Part shown: positions 1 through 10,167 of the stretch, piece after piece
Layout: each line of letters begins with the position of its first letter
Position numbering within the stretch: position 1 is the first letter of the stretch
Assembly: GCA_947627845.1 (NCBI GenBank)
Contig: CANQXQ010000005.1
Coordinates: forward strand, 1-35,353
Direction: 5' to 3'
From: an uncultured Bacilli bacterium
GTDB lineage: Bacteria; Bacillota_I; Bacilli_A; RF39; UBA660
Length of the DNA: 35,353 nt
Notes under the pieces: model-generated
What the model saw: the letters and a program-made list of their open reading frames with translations, nothing else
The model's database searches: none
Told to the model about the DNA's origin: nothing
Made by a program: the position numbers and the translations under genes

Positions 1-1
1 G

Positions 2-547
2 GCAAATTGGTATAATAGCAATCTAAGTCAATATACAAATAAATTGAGTGGAGAAAGTGGCTGGTGTAATGATAGAAGAGTATTAACAACAGGTAGTCCG
101 TATACAGGAGATGGAACAGGCACCCAAAAAACAGCCTATAAAGCATGGAGGAGATTAATAGATGAAAGTGAAGCAGTAGGATCGCCATCTACACCAGAAT
201 TAACATGTGAACAAAATGATCTATATACAACAATCGGAAGTAAAAAAGGAAACGGAGCATTAGATGTACCAATAGGATTGATAACAGCAGATGAAGCAGC
301 AATAGGAGGATTACTATATGGTGTATCAGAAGAAGGTAGTTATGTAAGTAGTGGATCACCAGGATATTGGACCATGACTCCGTATGGCTATGATTCTATA
401 ATTAGTACGATGGATGTGTCTAATACTGGTGTTGGCCCATGGTTTCCAATTTCTGAGGAAGGTATGCGTCCAGTAATAAATGTGGCCCCTGATAAAGTAA
501 AAATAACAGGAAAAGGCACAAGTAGTTCGCGATTTGCGATTACATAA
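2..547 (+). CDS. C-terminal part of a secreted/surface protein, paralogous to 14290-15747 (open at left window edge)
   Basis: Frame is open to the window edge (ANWYNSNLSQYTNKLSGESGWCNDRR...). Shares CNDRR, GALD(V/I)P(I/V)GLITADE, YWTM(T/S)P and RPVINV with the 14290-15747 product. Confidence 0.75.
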   Translation, partial: ANWYNSNLSQYTNKLSGESGWCNDRRVLTTGSPYTGDGTGTQKTAYKAWRRLIDESEAVGSPSTPELTCEQNDLYTTIGSKKGNGALDVPIGLITADEAAIGGLLYGVSEEGSYVSSGSPGYWTMTPYGYDSIISTMDVSNTGVGPWFPISEEGMRPVINVAPDKVKITGKGTSSSRFAIT

Positions 548-559
548 GTTAATAGAAAT

Positions 560-601
560 CATGCTCATATGGCTTATTCTTCTTATTCAAATATGAGCAT
601 G
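560..601. terminator. Stem-loop: 11-bp perfect inverted repeat CATGCTCATAT / ATATGAGCATG with 20-nt loop
   Basis: Arms 560-570 and 591-601 are exact reverse complements, just downstream of the stop of the first CDS; no strong T-tract. Confidence 0.5.
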
Positions 602-664
602 TATATTTATCATTGGTAGGCTTAATGCCTATCTTTTTTGTTAGTAACTCATTAATTATTAACA

Positions 665-2623
665 CTATTCTTCAGTTTCTTCATCTTCTTTAAATACTAA
701 CTCTGTATCATTGTTAAGATTTTCTGTTCCTTTTACAAAGTAAAATAATGTGGCTTTACTCGTATTATTCGTGGGTTCCCCAGTCGTAGCATCCAATACT
801 TCTGCAACTACATTATTTGGTGTTTCATACCAGTTTGCTTCTTTATCTTTTACTAAAGCTTCCACTGTATCAGCCCATATTTTCTTTGATATTGATGAAT
901 ATTTACTGCTAACATCACTGTTATCATCATACCCGACCCAAGTAACCATAAGTATATCAGGATTAAAACCCGCAATCCAAAAATCAGAATCAGTTGTTCC
1001 TGTTTTAATCGCATATTTCCGTGATAATTGTCCCGCTATTACTAAAGCTGTAGGATTAGCATAGTCTCTAAATTGACTGTTAGTGGAACCGGTCAATAAT
1101 TCATTTAAAATATATGTATAATTTATATTTAAGACTAATTCTTTTTTATCTTCTTTTTCATATAAAACATTACCATCTTTATCTTCTACTCTTTTAATTA
1201 AGCCGACATCTTCCCTGTAACCTCCAGTTGCAAAAGTATTATACCCTCTTGCTAAATCTAATGGCGAAATTCCATAAGTTCCTAAAGCTAAAGATGGTAC
1301 TGCCTCTAATTTGGCTTTCATCCCTACTCTTTTGGCTGTTTCAACTAACTTTTCTGGGCCCAAAAACATATTTGTTTTTACGGCATAAACATTATCTGAT
1401 ACCGCAATAGCTTGCGCCATTGTAATAGGTTTATTAGCATAAATCGAGCCATAATTTTTAGGCGAATAAAAAGTTCCATTACTTAAAGGAAAAGTTGTAT
1501 ATTGGCTATTAAAAGTCGAGGCGGAAGTCATTCCCTCTTCTAAAGCTCCATAGTATAAAAATGGTTTCATTGTTGAACCTACTTGACGCTCACTACTGAT
1601 GGCGCGATTATATTCACTTTTCGCATAACTAACTCCCCCTGATAAAGCAATAACTCCCCCTGTTTTAGGATCAACAATTACACTAGCTGATTGTAAGTTA
1701 CTATCACCAATATGTTTAATAATATTTTTTTCTAATATTTCTTGGGCATTTAAATCTAAGTAAGTATAAACTTTAATCCCCCCGGCTTGAATTAATTCAT
1801 TAGGAACAGTTTTAATATTTTTTAGTTCTTTCATTACGGCATCTTGATAATACATTAACATATCTAAGTTTTCTTCTGTCGCTTTCCCATAAATCGGAAT
1901 TTCTTCTTGAAATAAATTATCTAACTCTTCTTGGGTAATCATCCCATTATTAACCATACACTTACCTACAATTTTTGCTCTTTTAATAGCTAAATCATAA
2001 TTAGCGATGGGATTATAATTAGCGGGACTATTAGGAATACCTGCTAAAATTAAACTTTCTTCTAAAGTTAAATCAATAGGTTCTTTATTAAAATAATATC
2101 TACTAGCATTGGCAATCCCAAAATTACCTTGACCATAATTTATCGTATTTAAATACCCCTCTAATATTTCATCTTTCGAATAATGGACTTCTAATTCCAA
2201 AGTTAAAAAAGCTTCTTCTATTTTTCTACTCCAAGTCGAATCAAAATCCAAATAAATATTTTTAACGTATTGTTGTGATATAGTAGAGGCTCCCTGAGTA
2301 ATTTTTTTATTTTTAATATTAGTGTACATAGCTTTAGCTATTCTTAAATAATCAAAACCATGATGATTATAAAAATTTTTATCTTCAACACTAATCACGG
2401 CATTAATTAAATTATAATTAATATCTTCTAAATCTACCCACTTACTTGTACTACTACCCTGATATAATAATTCATCATTAGTATCATATATATAATATTG
2501 GCCAGCGGTCCTAAGCTCTAATTTCGGACTTAAAAAAGCATAAGTATATAAACCTATTATAATAATAATAAAAGATATAAACATAAATATACAAGATTTT
2601 ATTAAAAATTTTAATAGTTTCAA
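665..2623 (-). CDS. Class A penicillin-binding protein (transglycosylase/transpeptidase, PBP1A-like)
   Basis: N-terminal TM; GT51-type SVEDKNFYNHHGFD, QGASTISQQYVKN; transpeptidase SERQVGSTMKPFLYY and KTGTTDSDFWIAGF. Confidence 0.93.
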   Translation of the reverse strand: MKLLKFLIKSCIFMFISFIIIIIGLYTYAFLSPKLELRTAGQYYIYDTNDELLYQGSSTSKWVDLEDINYNLINAVISVEDKNFYNHHGFDYLRIAKAMYTNIKNKKITQGASTISQQYVKNIYLDFDSTWSRKIEEAFLTLELEVHYSKDEILEGYLNTINYGQGNFGIANASRYYFNKEPIDLTLEESLILAGIPNSPANYNPIANYDLAIKRAKIVGKCMVNNGMITQEELDNLFQEEIPIYGKATEENLDMLMYYQDAVMKELKNIKTVPNELIQAGGIKVYTYLDLNAQEILEKNIIKHIGDSNLQSASVIVDPKTGGVIALSGGVSYAKSEYNRAISSERQVGSTMKPFLYYGALEEGMTSASTFNSQYTTFPLSNGTFYSPKNYGSIYANKPITMAQAIAVSDNVYAVKTNMFLGPEKLVETAKRVGMKAKLEAVPSLALGTYGISPLDLARGYNTFATGGYREDVGLIKRVEDKDGNVLYEKEDKKELVLNINYTYILNELLTGSTNSQFRDYANPTALVIAGQLSRKYAIKTGTTDSDFWIAGFNPDILMVTWVGYDDNSDVSSKYSSISKKIWADTVEALVKDKEANWYETPNNVVAEVLDATTGEPTNNTSKATLFYFVKGTENLNNDTELVFKEDEETEE

Positions 2624-2802
2624 CCTTTTTCACCATTATTATTATGTTTGTATTTTCTAAAACTATAACTATTAAATTTTGTGAAAACTGTTAAGTAAAA
2701 CTTCTGAAAAGTGTTAAATATAATCCCTATCACTAGCTTAAAACCCTAATATTAGCTTGTAAATAATTCTTTTATCTAGTATAATCTAACTTGTGATGAA
2801 GT

Positions 2803-3162
2803 ATGAATAAAAATATTACTGTTAGTACTTATGAAAATAATCTTTTATTATTTAAAAATACCACCACGGCTTTATTAGAAGATAATTTTTTAACCTATCA
2901 CACTGATAATGACACTATCAATTTTAATTTAAATATTTTTTCTTTTACTAAAGATAATAATGAAGCTACTTTAAAATTAACAAAAAACAACTGTTACCTT
3001 AAACTAAAAGAAACTAATCAAGTCATAAATATACCTATAGATTATTTAGATTTTAGTTATAATAATAAAGAAATAATCTTAGAATATAAATTAGCCAGTC
3101 AAGAGCATAATATAAAAATAGTTATTGAAATAGGAAGTGAAATAAATGAATTACAAAATTAA
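2803..3162 (+). CDS. DUF1934-like protein upstream of argS
   Basis: 119 aa beta-rich ORF overlapping the argS start; position and length match DUF1934 (YwiB-like). Confidence 0.5.
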   Translation: MNKNITVSTYENNLLLFKNTTTALLEDNFLTYHTDNDTINFNLNIFSFTKDNNEATLKLTKNNCYLKLKETNQVINIPIDYLDFSYNNKEIILEYKLASQEHNIKIVIEIGSEINELQN

Positions 3163-4879
3163 TGAAATTGAAAATAAAATTAAAGAATCTTTAAACTCTT
3201 TAGGTTTTAATGAAGAAGTAACCATTAATCCCTCTAATCGTCCTGAATTAGGTGATTATCAATATAATGGTATAATGCCTCTTGCTAAAAAAAATAAACT
3301 AAATCCGGTCGAATTAGCTAATAAATTAATTAATCTAATTAAAGATTTTCCAGAATTTAAAGAAGTTAAAGTCGCTGGTCCCGGTTTTATTAATCTTAAA
3401 TTTAGTGATGAATTTCTTCTTGATTTTATGAATAAGTCTCATGCCGATTTAACTATTAATTATAAACAAGATATTAATAAAACAATCTTTCTTGATTATG
3501 GTGGTCCCAATGTTGCTAAAGTTTTACATGTGGGACACTTAAGAAGTGCCAATATTGGGGAAGCTTTAAAAAGATTATGTCAGGCCGTTGGCTGTAAAAC
3601 AATATGTGATGTTCATTTAGGCGATTGGGGCCGTCCCATGGGCATGGTTATATTAGAAATAAAAACTAGATTCCCTGATTTAGCTTATTTTAAAGAAGAC
3701 TATCATGGCGAAGAAGTTGATTTTAATTTAACCAATGAAGATTTACTTGAATTATACCCTATTGCGACTAGTAAAGCCAAAGAAGATGAAAAAATCATGA
3801 CTGAAGCTCGAAATATTAACTATGAACTGCAAAATAAACATCCTGGCTATTATGCTTTATGGCAAAAAATTGTTCAAGTAAGTGTTGATGAAGTAAAAAG
3901 ATTATACCATGATTTAAATGTTTCTTTTGATCTTTGGGAGGGCGAATCAGATAACTTTTATTATATTCCCGAAATGTTAGATTATTTATATGGTAAAAAT
4001 ATGATTTTGGAAAGTGATAATGCCAAGATTATTCCTGTAAAAGAAGAAACTGATAATAAAGAAATGCCCCCTTTAATATTAATTAAAAGTAATGGCGCCG
4101 TCTCTTATGAAGCGACTGATTTAGCTGCTATTTGGGAAAGAGTTCATAAATATAAATTTGATGAAATCTGGTATTTAACTGATAAAAGACAAGAACTTCA
4201 TTTCACCCAAGTATTCCGAGCCGCGAAAAAAAGTGGTATAGCAAATGATAAATTAAAATTAATCTTTAATGGATTTGGCACCATGAATGGTCCTGATGGT
4301 AAACCTTTTAAAACTCGCGATGGAGGAGTTATGCCTTTAGCCGAATTATTAGATAATGTTACCACGGAATGCGAAAAAAGATTAATGCCATCTATTACCG
4401 AAAAAAGAGAAGAAATAGCAAGAACTATTGCCGTTGGTGCTATTAAATACGCGGATTTGCTTCCTTTTAGAACTACTGATTATAACTTTGATATCGAAAA
4501 ATTTACTGATTTAAATGGTAAAACGGGAACTTATTTATTATATTCGACTATTAGAATGAAATCTCTTTTAAATAAAGCCGAAGATAATTGTGATCAAATG
4601 ACCACTATCAGTACTGATATTGAAAGAAATATTATAATAACCATGTTAGATTTAAAACGCATTATAAAACGTAGTTATGAAAATTATTCATTAAATGAAA
4701 TATGTGAATACTTATATAAAATAACTAATTTGTATAATAATTTCTATAGTGAAAATAAAGTATTAAGTGAAGAAAATTCTCTTAAAAGAACTTCTTGGTT
4801 AACTCTAACTAAAATAATTTATGAGAATAATTTATACTTGTTAAATATATTAGGTATAAATATTCCTGAAAAAATGTAA
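3146..4879 (+). CDS. argS: Arginyl-tRNA synthetase
   Basis: LDYGGPNVAKVLHVGHLRSANIGEALKRL (HIGH motif), C-terminal DALR region. Confidence 0.96.
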   Translation: MNYKINEIENKIKESLNSLGFNEEVTINPSNRPELGDYQYNGIMPLAKKNKLNPVELANKLINLIKDFPEFKEVKVAGPGFINLKFSDEFLLDFMNKSHADLTINYKQDINKTIFLDYGGPNVAKVLHVGHLRSANIGEALKRLCQAVGCKTICDVHLGDWGRPMGMVILEIKTRFPDLAYFKEDYHGEEVDFNLTNEDLLELYPIATSKAKEDEKIMTEARNINYELQNKHPGYYALWQKIVQVSVDEVKRLYHDLNVSFDLWEGESDNFYYIPEMLDYLYGKNMILESDNAKIIPVKEETDNKEMPPLILIKSNGAVSYEATDLAAIWERVHKYKFDEIWYLTDKRQELHFTQVFRAAKKSGIANDKLKLIFNGFGTMNGPDGKPFKTRDGGVMPLAELLDNVTTECEKRLMPSITEKREEIARTIAVGAIKYADLLPFRTTDYNFDIEKFTDLNGKTGTYLLYSTIRMKSLLNKAEDNCDQMTTISTDIERNIIITMLDLKRIIKRSYENYSLNEICEYLYKITNLYNNFYSENKVLSEENSLKRTSWLTLTKIIYENNLYLLNILGINIPEKM

Positions 4880-4887
4880 ATTAAGAA

Positions 4888-4916
4888 TTGACAAATATAT
4901 ATTTTAATATTACAAT
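4888..4916 (+). promoter_or_regulatory. Sigma-A type promoter for rpoE
   Basis: TTGACA (4888-4893), 17-nt spacer, TACAAT (4911-4916), upstream of the RBS aggaga. Confidence 0.6.
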
Positions 4917-4992
4917 TACAAAAGTTAGAAATACAAAGAGACATTTTTTGCCATTCTAACATATAATGTTTTAGTATAAAAGGAGACTAACA

Positions 4993-5445
4993 ATGAAACT
5001 AAACAATCTAACTAAAGAAGAATTAGAATCAATGAATTATGATGATATAGCATATCTTATTTTAAAAGAAGAAAAAACTAAAATGAAAATAAATGAGTTA
5101 TTTCATAAAGTATGTGAAGTATTAGAACTAAATGAAAATGCTTATTTAGATAAAATAACTGATTTCTTTGAACTACTTACTACTGATAAAAGATTTATTA
5201 TGCTTGAAGATGGTTCATGGGATTTAAAAGAACTTCATAATCCTAAAGTTGTGGTGGATGATGAAGATGATGAGGGAATATCTAGTGAAGTTGAAGAAGA
5301 CGATGATCAAGCTTTAGATACTGAATTAGAAGATGAAGAAAATGGTAATATTTTCTATGATTCTGATAGTGATGATGACATTCCTGAAGATGATTTAGAT
5401 GATTTAGTAATTATAGATGAAGACGAAGAAGATCCAAGCTTATAA
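4993..5445 (+). CDS. rpoE: DNA-directed RNA polymerase delta subunit
   Basis: N-terminal HARE-like domain (DDIAYLILKEEKTKMKINELFHKV) plus Asp/Glu-rich C-terminal tail. Confidence 0.9.
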   Translation: MKLNNLTKEELESMNYDDIAYLILKEEKTKMKINELFHKVCEVLELNENAYLDKITDFFELLTTDKRFIMLEDGSWDLKELHNPKVVVDDEDDEGISSEVEEDDDQALDTELEDEENGNIFYDSDSDDDIPEDDLDDLVIIDEDEEDPSL

Positions 5446-5457
5446 GCTTGTTTTTTC
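5435..5457 (+). terminator. Rho-independent terminator of rpoE
   Basis: CAAGCTT-AT-AAGCTTG followed by TTTTTT; overlaps the stop codon. Confidence 0.75.
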
Positions 5458-5534
5458 ATGTAAAGAACTAAAATTAATATCTAGTATCTAAATTTAGTTT
5501 GTACTATAATAATAGTAGAGTTAGGTGTATTGTT

Positions 5535-6950
5535 ATGAAAAAGAAAGTATTATTTATTATTTTACCAGTTATTTTAATATTATTAATAGGTGTTGTAGTC
5601 TTTCTTAATTTAAATAGTTTTCAGGTAAAAAATTTTAAAGATACGCTTGAAATTCCTTATAATACTACTTTTCATGCTGATACAGGTACCGTTTGTTTTG
5701 GTAATAAATTTAAATGTCATGAAGTAAAAGTAACTAAAACTGGTGAAATAGATACCTCTAAAATAGGTACATATGAAATAAAATATACTTATACTTATAA
5801 AAATAAATCCTTAACTAAAAACCAAATAATTAAAGTAATTGATAATATAAACCCTATTATCACTTTACCTGATCAAGAATTTATTGGTTGTCCTAATAAA
5901 CAAGATCTTAAATTTGAAGCCACGGCTTATGATGAATATGATGGTGATTTAACTGCTAATATTATTGAAACTATAAATGATAATAAAGTTACTTTTAAAG
6001 TGAGTGACTCATCCGGTAATACAGCCGAAATAACTAAAGATATAACTTATTTAGATAATGCCTCTCCTATTATTACTTTAAATGGCGAAAGAACTCTTTA
6101 TGTTAATTTAAATGGTAAATATCAAGAACAAGGAGCTACAGCCGAAGATAATTGTGATGGAAATATTACTAATAAAATAGTTACTTCTGGCACTGTTAAT
6201 ACCTCTACACCCGGTGAATATCAGATAACTTATGAAGTAACCGATAGTGCTGGTAATAAAACTAGCCTCGTTCGTAAAATTTTTGTTTATGCTAAAAATA
6301 ATTATAATGCTCCATCTGGTAAAAGTATTTACTTAACTTTTGATGATGGCCCTGGACCTTATACTGGGAAACTTCTTGATGTTTTAAAAAAATATGAAGT
6401 ACCGGCCACATTTTTTGTAACTAATCAAAGTTTAACTAAAAATTATGATAATATGATTTTAAGAGCTTATAACGAAGGTCATACAATTGGCTTACATACT
6501 AATACTCATAATTATAATATCTATCAAAATTCTGATACTTATTTTGCTGATTTATATGCTATTCAAGCTAAAGTCCAAAGAATAACTGGTTATACTTCTA
6601 TGATTATTCGCTTCCCAGGTGGTAGTTCTAATACAATTTCTATGAATTATGATCATGGCACTAAAATCATGAGTGAGCTTACTAAAGCCGTGGAAGCTAA
6701 AGGTTTTCGCTATTTTGATTGGAATATTTCCAGTGGTGATGCGGGCGAAACTACTAGTACTGCTCAAGTTGTCAAAAATATTACCAGTAATCTCGGAAAT
6801 GGTTCTACTTATATGGTTTTGCAACATGATATCAAAGGCTTTAGTGTTAATGCCGTGGAAGAAGTAATAAAGTATGCTTTAGCTAAAGGTTATACTTTTA
6901 GAGCTATTACTATGGAAACTCCAACCGTACACCACCGGATTAATAACTAA
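5535..6950 (+). CDS. Secreted polysaccharide deacetylase (NodB) with Ig-like/DUF5011 repeats
   Basis: MKKKVLFI signal/TM, two PIITL...YDGD(L)T-type repeats, NodB motif YLTFDDGPGPYT, HTNTH. The upstream extension to 5499 is probably not translated. Confidence 0.88.
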   Translation: MKKKVLFIILPVILILLIGVVVFLNLNSFQVKNFKDTLEIPYNTTFHADTGTVCFGNKFKCHEVKVTKTGEIDTSKIGTYEIKYTYTYKNKSLTKNQIIKVIDNINPIITLPDQEFIGCPNKQDLKFEATAYDEYDGDLTANIIETINDNKVTFKVSDSSGNTAEITKDITYLDNASPIITLNGERTLYVNLNGKYQEQGATAEDNCDGNITNKIVTSGTVNTSTPGEYQITYEVTDSAGNKTSLVRKIFVYAKNNYNAPSGKSIYLTFDDGPGPYTGKLLDVLKKYEVPATFFVTNQSLTKNYDNMILRAYNEGHTIGLHTNTHNYNIYQNSDTYFADLYAIQAKVQRITGYTSMIIRFPGGSSNTISMNYDHGTKIMSELTKAVEAKGFRYFDWNISSGDAGETTSTAQVVKNITSNLGNGSTYMVLQHDIKGFSVNAVEEVIKYALAKGYTFRAITMETPTVHHRINN

Positions 6951-7006
6951 TCTTTTACAACTCAAAATATTCATGATATAATTAATGATATGAAAGGACA
7001 ATTTAT

Positions 7007-8071
7007 ATGTTTGAACGGCTTGAAGTTATAAAAAATAAATATGATGAATTACAAATAGAATTACAAAAACCTGAAATTGTAAGTGATTATAATAAGTTAA
7101 AATCCTTATCTAAAGAAGCTAGTGATTTAGAAGAAACAGTTAATAAATATCAAGAATATAGAAATGTTGAGCAAAGTTTAGAAGAAGCTAAATCTTTAAT
7201 GAAAGACCCTGAATTAAAAGAAATGGCCGAATTAGAATATGCTGAATTAAAAACTAAACTAGAAGCAATCACTAAAGAACTAGAAATTTTACTTGTTCCG
7301 AAAGATGAAAATGATGGTAAAAATGTCATTATGGAAATAAGAGGCGCTGCCGGTGGTGATGAAGCTAATATTTTTGCCGGAGATTTATACCGGATGTACA
7401 CTTATTATGCCGAAAAAAATAATTGGAAAATTGAAGAATTACATGCAATTGAAGGAACTAGTGGTGGTTTTTCCCAAGTTGAAATAATGATTAAAGGAAA
7501 CGATGTTTATAAAAAATTAAAATATGAAAGTGGTTCCCATCGGGTTCAAAGAGTTCCCGTGACAGAAACTCAAGGTCGGGTTCATACTTCTACTGCGACT
7601 GTTTTAGTTATGCCAGAAGTGGAAACTGCTAATATTGATATTAAAGAAAGTGATATTAAAATGGATGTTTATCACTCAAGCGGTGCTGGTGGTCAATCAG
7701 TAAATACTTCCAATTCTGCCGTAAGACTTACTCATATTCCTACTGGAGTTGTAGTTACCTGCCAAACTGAACGTAGTCAATTAAAAAATCGGGATCGCGC
7801 TATGAATTTATTAAAAATCAAAATTCAAGATGAAATCCGAAATAAAGAAGAGCAAGAATTAGGAGCTACTCGAAAAAATAAAATTGGCACTGGTGATCGT
7901 AGTGAAAAAATTAGAACTTATAACTACCCTCAAAATCGAGTAACTGATCATCGTATTAATTTCTCTATTATGAGTTTAGATCGCGTTATGGATGGAGAAT
8001 TAGAACCTATAATTGAAGCTCTAATAACCGAAGATATGCGACTTAAGTTAGCGGGCGAATCTTTTGAATAA
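7007..8071 (+). CDS. prfA: Peptide chain release factor 1
   Basis: RGAAGGDEANIFAGDL, SGAGGQSVNTSNSAVRLTHIPTGVVV (GGQ motif). Confidence 0.96.
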   Translation: MFERLEVIKNKYDELQIELQKPEIVSDYNKLKSLSKEASDLEETVNKYQEYRNVEQSLEEAKSLMKDPELKEMAELEYAELKTKLEAITKELEILLVPKDENDGKNVIMEIRGAAGGDEANIFAGDLYRMYTYYAEKNNWKIEELHAIEGTSGGFSQVEIMIKGNDVYKKLKYESGSHRVQRVPVTETQGRVHTSTATVLVMPEVETANIDIKESDIKMDVYHSSGAGGQSVNTSNSAVRLTHIPTGVVVTCQTERSQLKNRDRAMNLLKIKIQDEIRNKEEQELGATRKNKIGTGDRSEKIRTYNYPQNRVTDHRINFSIMSLDRVMDGELEPIIEALITEDMRLKLAGESFE

Positions 8072-8780
8072 TATTGGTGAAGCTGATTTAAAACTATTAA
8101 AAGAAATTTATCAAGATAATTTTAATGAGGTCGAAAAAAAATTACAAGAACACTACCCCATTCAATATCTTATTGGTTATGTTGATTTTTATAATACTAA
8201 ACTAAATGTTAATGAAAATGTTTTAATACCTCGCTTTGAAACAGAACTTTTAGTGGAAAACACTCTGAAGTTTTTAGAAAATAAAAATTATCAAACCTTA
8301 CTTGATATAGGGACGGGCTCAGGAGCTATCGCTATAGCTTTAAAAAGAAATTCTAATCTTTCTATTGATGCTTGTGATATTAGTGAAGAAGCTTTAAATA
8401 TAGCTAAAACTAATGCTCGAAATAATAATGCTTCTATTAATTTTTTCCAACTAGATATTTTAACTGCCATACCTACAAAAAAATATGATGTAATAATATC
8501 TAATCCCCCTTATGTAAGTAAACATGAAATAGTTAGCGAAGAAACTAAATATGAACCTCAAATTGCTTTATACGCTAACCATAATGATTTAGAATTTTAT
8601 GAAAGAATATTAAACATTGCTCCAACTATCTTAAATAAAAATGGCACTATTATTTTTGAAATAGGCCAAAATCAGGCTAATACTATCAAAAAACTAGCTT
8701 TAGATAGTTTCCCCCAAGCTAAAATAACTATTAGAAATGATTTTAATGATTATAATCGTTATATTTTTATTGAAACTTAA
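8064..8780 (+). CDS. prmC: Release factor glutamine methyltransferase
   Basis: LLDIGTGSGAIAIAL and NPPYV motifs; overlaps the prfA 3' end. Confidence 0.93.
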   Translation: MNNIGEADLKLLKEIYQDNFNEVEKKLQEHYPIQYLIGYVDFYNTKLNVNENVLIPRFETELLVENTLKFLENKNYQTLLDIGTGSGAIAIALKRNSNLSIDACDISEEALNIAKTNARNNNASINFFQLDILTAIPTKKYDVIISNPPYVSKHEIVSEETKYEPQIALYANHNDLEFYERILNIAPTILNKNGTIIFEIGQNQANTIKKLALDSFPQAKITIRNDFNDYNRYIFIET

Positions 8781-8782
8781 TT

Positions 8783-8846
8783 TTGCTCAAAATGGAAAAT
8801 GAAAATTGCTCAAAATGTAAAATAAAATTTGCTTTTTTTGTAAAAT
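8783..8846 (+). repeat. Three direct repeats (18-bp unit, 23-bp period) upstream of the DUF4143 ATPase
   Basis: TTGCTCAAAATGGAAAAT (8783), TTGCTCAAAATGTAAAAT (8806), TTGCTTTTTTTGTAAAAT (8829). Confidence 0.8.
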
Positions 8847-8882
8847 GGTAATATAATTATATATATAAAAAGGAGAGATATT

Positions 8883-10142
8883 ATGAGCTATTTACCAAGA
8901 ATTGTTGACAAAGAAATAAATGAGCTTATGGAGATTATGGGCGCGGTTCTTATAGAGGGATGCAAATGGTGTGGCAAATCTACCACCGGAAGTCATCATG
9001 CTCAAAGTATAATTGAATTTCAAAATCCTGATAGAAAGCAAGAATATGAGGAAATAAAAAATACCAAGCCTTCATTGTTTCTCCAAGGTAAAAAGCCAAG
9101 AATGTTTGATGAATGGCAAATGTACCCAGTCGTATGGGATTCCATTAGAACAGATGTTGATCACACTGGAAAAAAAGGCGAATATATTTTAACTGGTTCG
9201 GCAAGACCCAGTGAAGGTGAAACGATGCATACAGGAACAGGTAGAATATCAAGAGTATTAATGCGTCCTATGAGTTTATATGAATCTGGTGAATCTACAG
9301 GTGAAGTAGCATTTGCTGATATCATTGCTGGAAAAGATATTTCCGGAGTTTCTAAACTATCTTTAGAAGATTTAGCGAGTATTATAGTTAGAGGGGGATG
9401 GCCTGCTTCAATTGAAGTTAAAAGCGAGACCAAATATAGATTTGCAAAAGAATATGTTAAATCTTTAGTTCATGAAGAAGTTCGAAAAATAGATGGAGTC
9501 GAAAGAAATCCAGAAAAAATGTTAAATGTCTTGCGAAGCTTAGCCAGGAATATATCAACGCCTGTCGCTAATTCCACTATAGAAAGCGACGTTATAAAAA
9601 ACTTTGATGATGATATATCTCGGCCAACCTTAACCGATTATTTAAATACTTTAGAAAAATTATTTGTAATCGAGAATGTTAATGTTACAAACTTAAATTT
9701 TAGAAGTAAATATGCTATTCGTACCAAGCCTAAAAAATATTTTGTAGATCCTTCTATTGCTGCCGCTATACTCGAAATGCAATCTAAAGATTTAATCCAA
9801 GATTTAAATACTTTTGGTTTTCTATTTGAAGCACTTTGCATGAGAGATTTAAAAATATATGCTCAAAGTTATGGTGGCGATATAGCTTATTATCGTGACG
9901 AGAAAAATTTTGAAGTAGATGCCATATTTAGAACCAGTAGTGGTAAATGGGGAGCCATTGAAATAAAACTTGGCGCTGGTTTTATTGAAGAAGCTGCTCA
10001 AAATTTATTGAAATTTCAAGAAAAAGTAGATACCGCTAAATGTGGAACTCCAGCTTTTTTGATGGTTCTCACTGGCTCCAATTATTCCTATAAACGTGAT
10101 GATGGCGTTTATGTTGTCTCTATTGGCACTTTAAAAGATTAG
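8883..10142 (+). CDS. AAA_14 / DUF4143 family ATP-binding protein
   Basis: Walker A-like EGCKWCGKSTTG, DEWQ, LTGSARPS; C-terminal DUF4143-like EVDAIFRTSSGKWGAIEIKLG. Confidence 0.88.
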   Translation: MSYLPRIVDKEINELMEIMGAVLIEGCKWCGKSTTGSHHAQSIIEFQNPDRKQEYEEIKNTKPSLFLQGKKPRMFDEWQMYPVVWDSIRTDVDHTGKKGEYILTGSARPSEGETMHTGTGRISRVLMRPMSLYESGESTGEVAFADIIAGKDISGVSKLSLEDLASIIVRGGWPASIEVKSETKYRFAKEYVKSLVHEEVRKIDGVERNPEKMLNVLRSLARNISTPVANSTIESDVIKNFDDDISRPTLTDYLNTLEKLFVIENVNVTNLNFRSKYAIRTKPKKYFVDPSIAAAILEMQSKDLIQDLNTFGFLFEALCMRDLKIYAQSYGGDIAYYRDEKNFEVDAIFRTSSGKWGAIEIKLGAGFIEEAAQNLLKFQEKVDTAKCGTPAFLMVLTGSNYSYKRDDGVYVVSIGTLKD

Positions 10143-10167
10143 GACTCTCCTAATCTTTTGTTTTTTC
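10133..10167. terminator. Bidirectional terminator between convergent genes
   Basis: AAAAGATTAGGA-CTC-TCCTAATCTTTT followed by gTTTTTT on the + strand. Confidence 0.75.

Noticed and set aside
356-568. 70-aa minus-strand ORF over the first CDS
   Set aside because: Antisense to the well-supported paralogous CDS; likely spurious.
750-1064. 104-aa plus-strand ORF (and 1228-1410)
   Set aside because: Antisense to the clearly coding PBP1A gene.
8783-8846. CRISPR array
   Set aside because: Repeats are 18 bp with ~5-bp spacing; no spacers or cas genes. Better explained as operator-like repeats.
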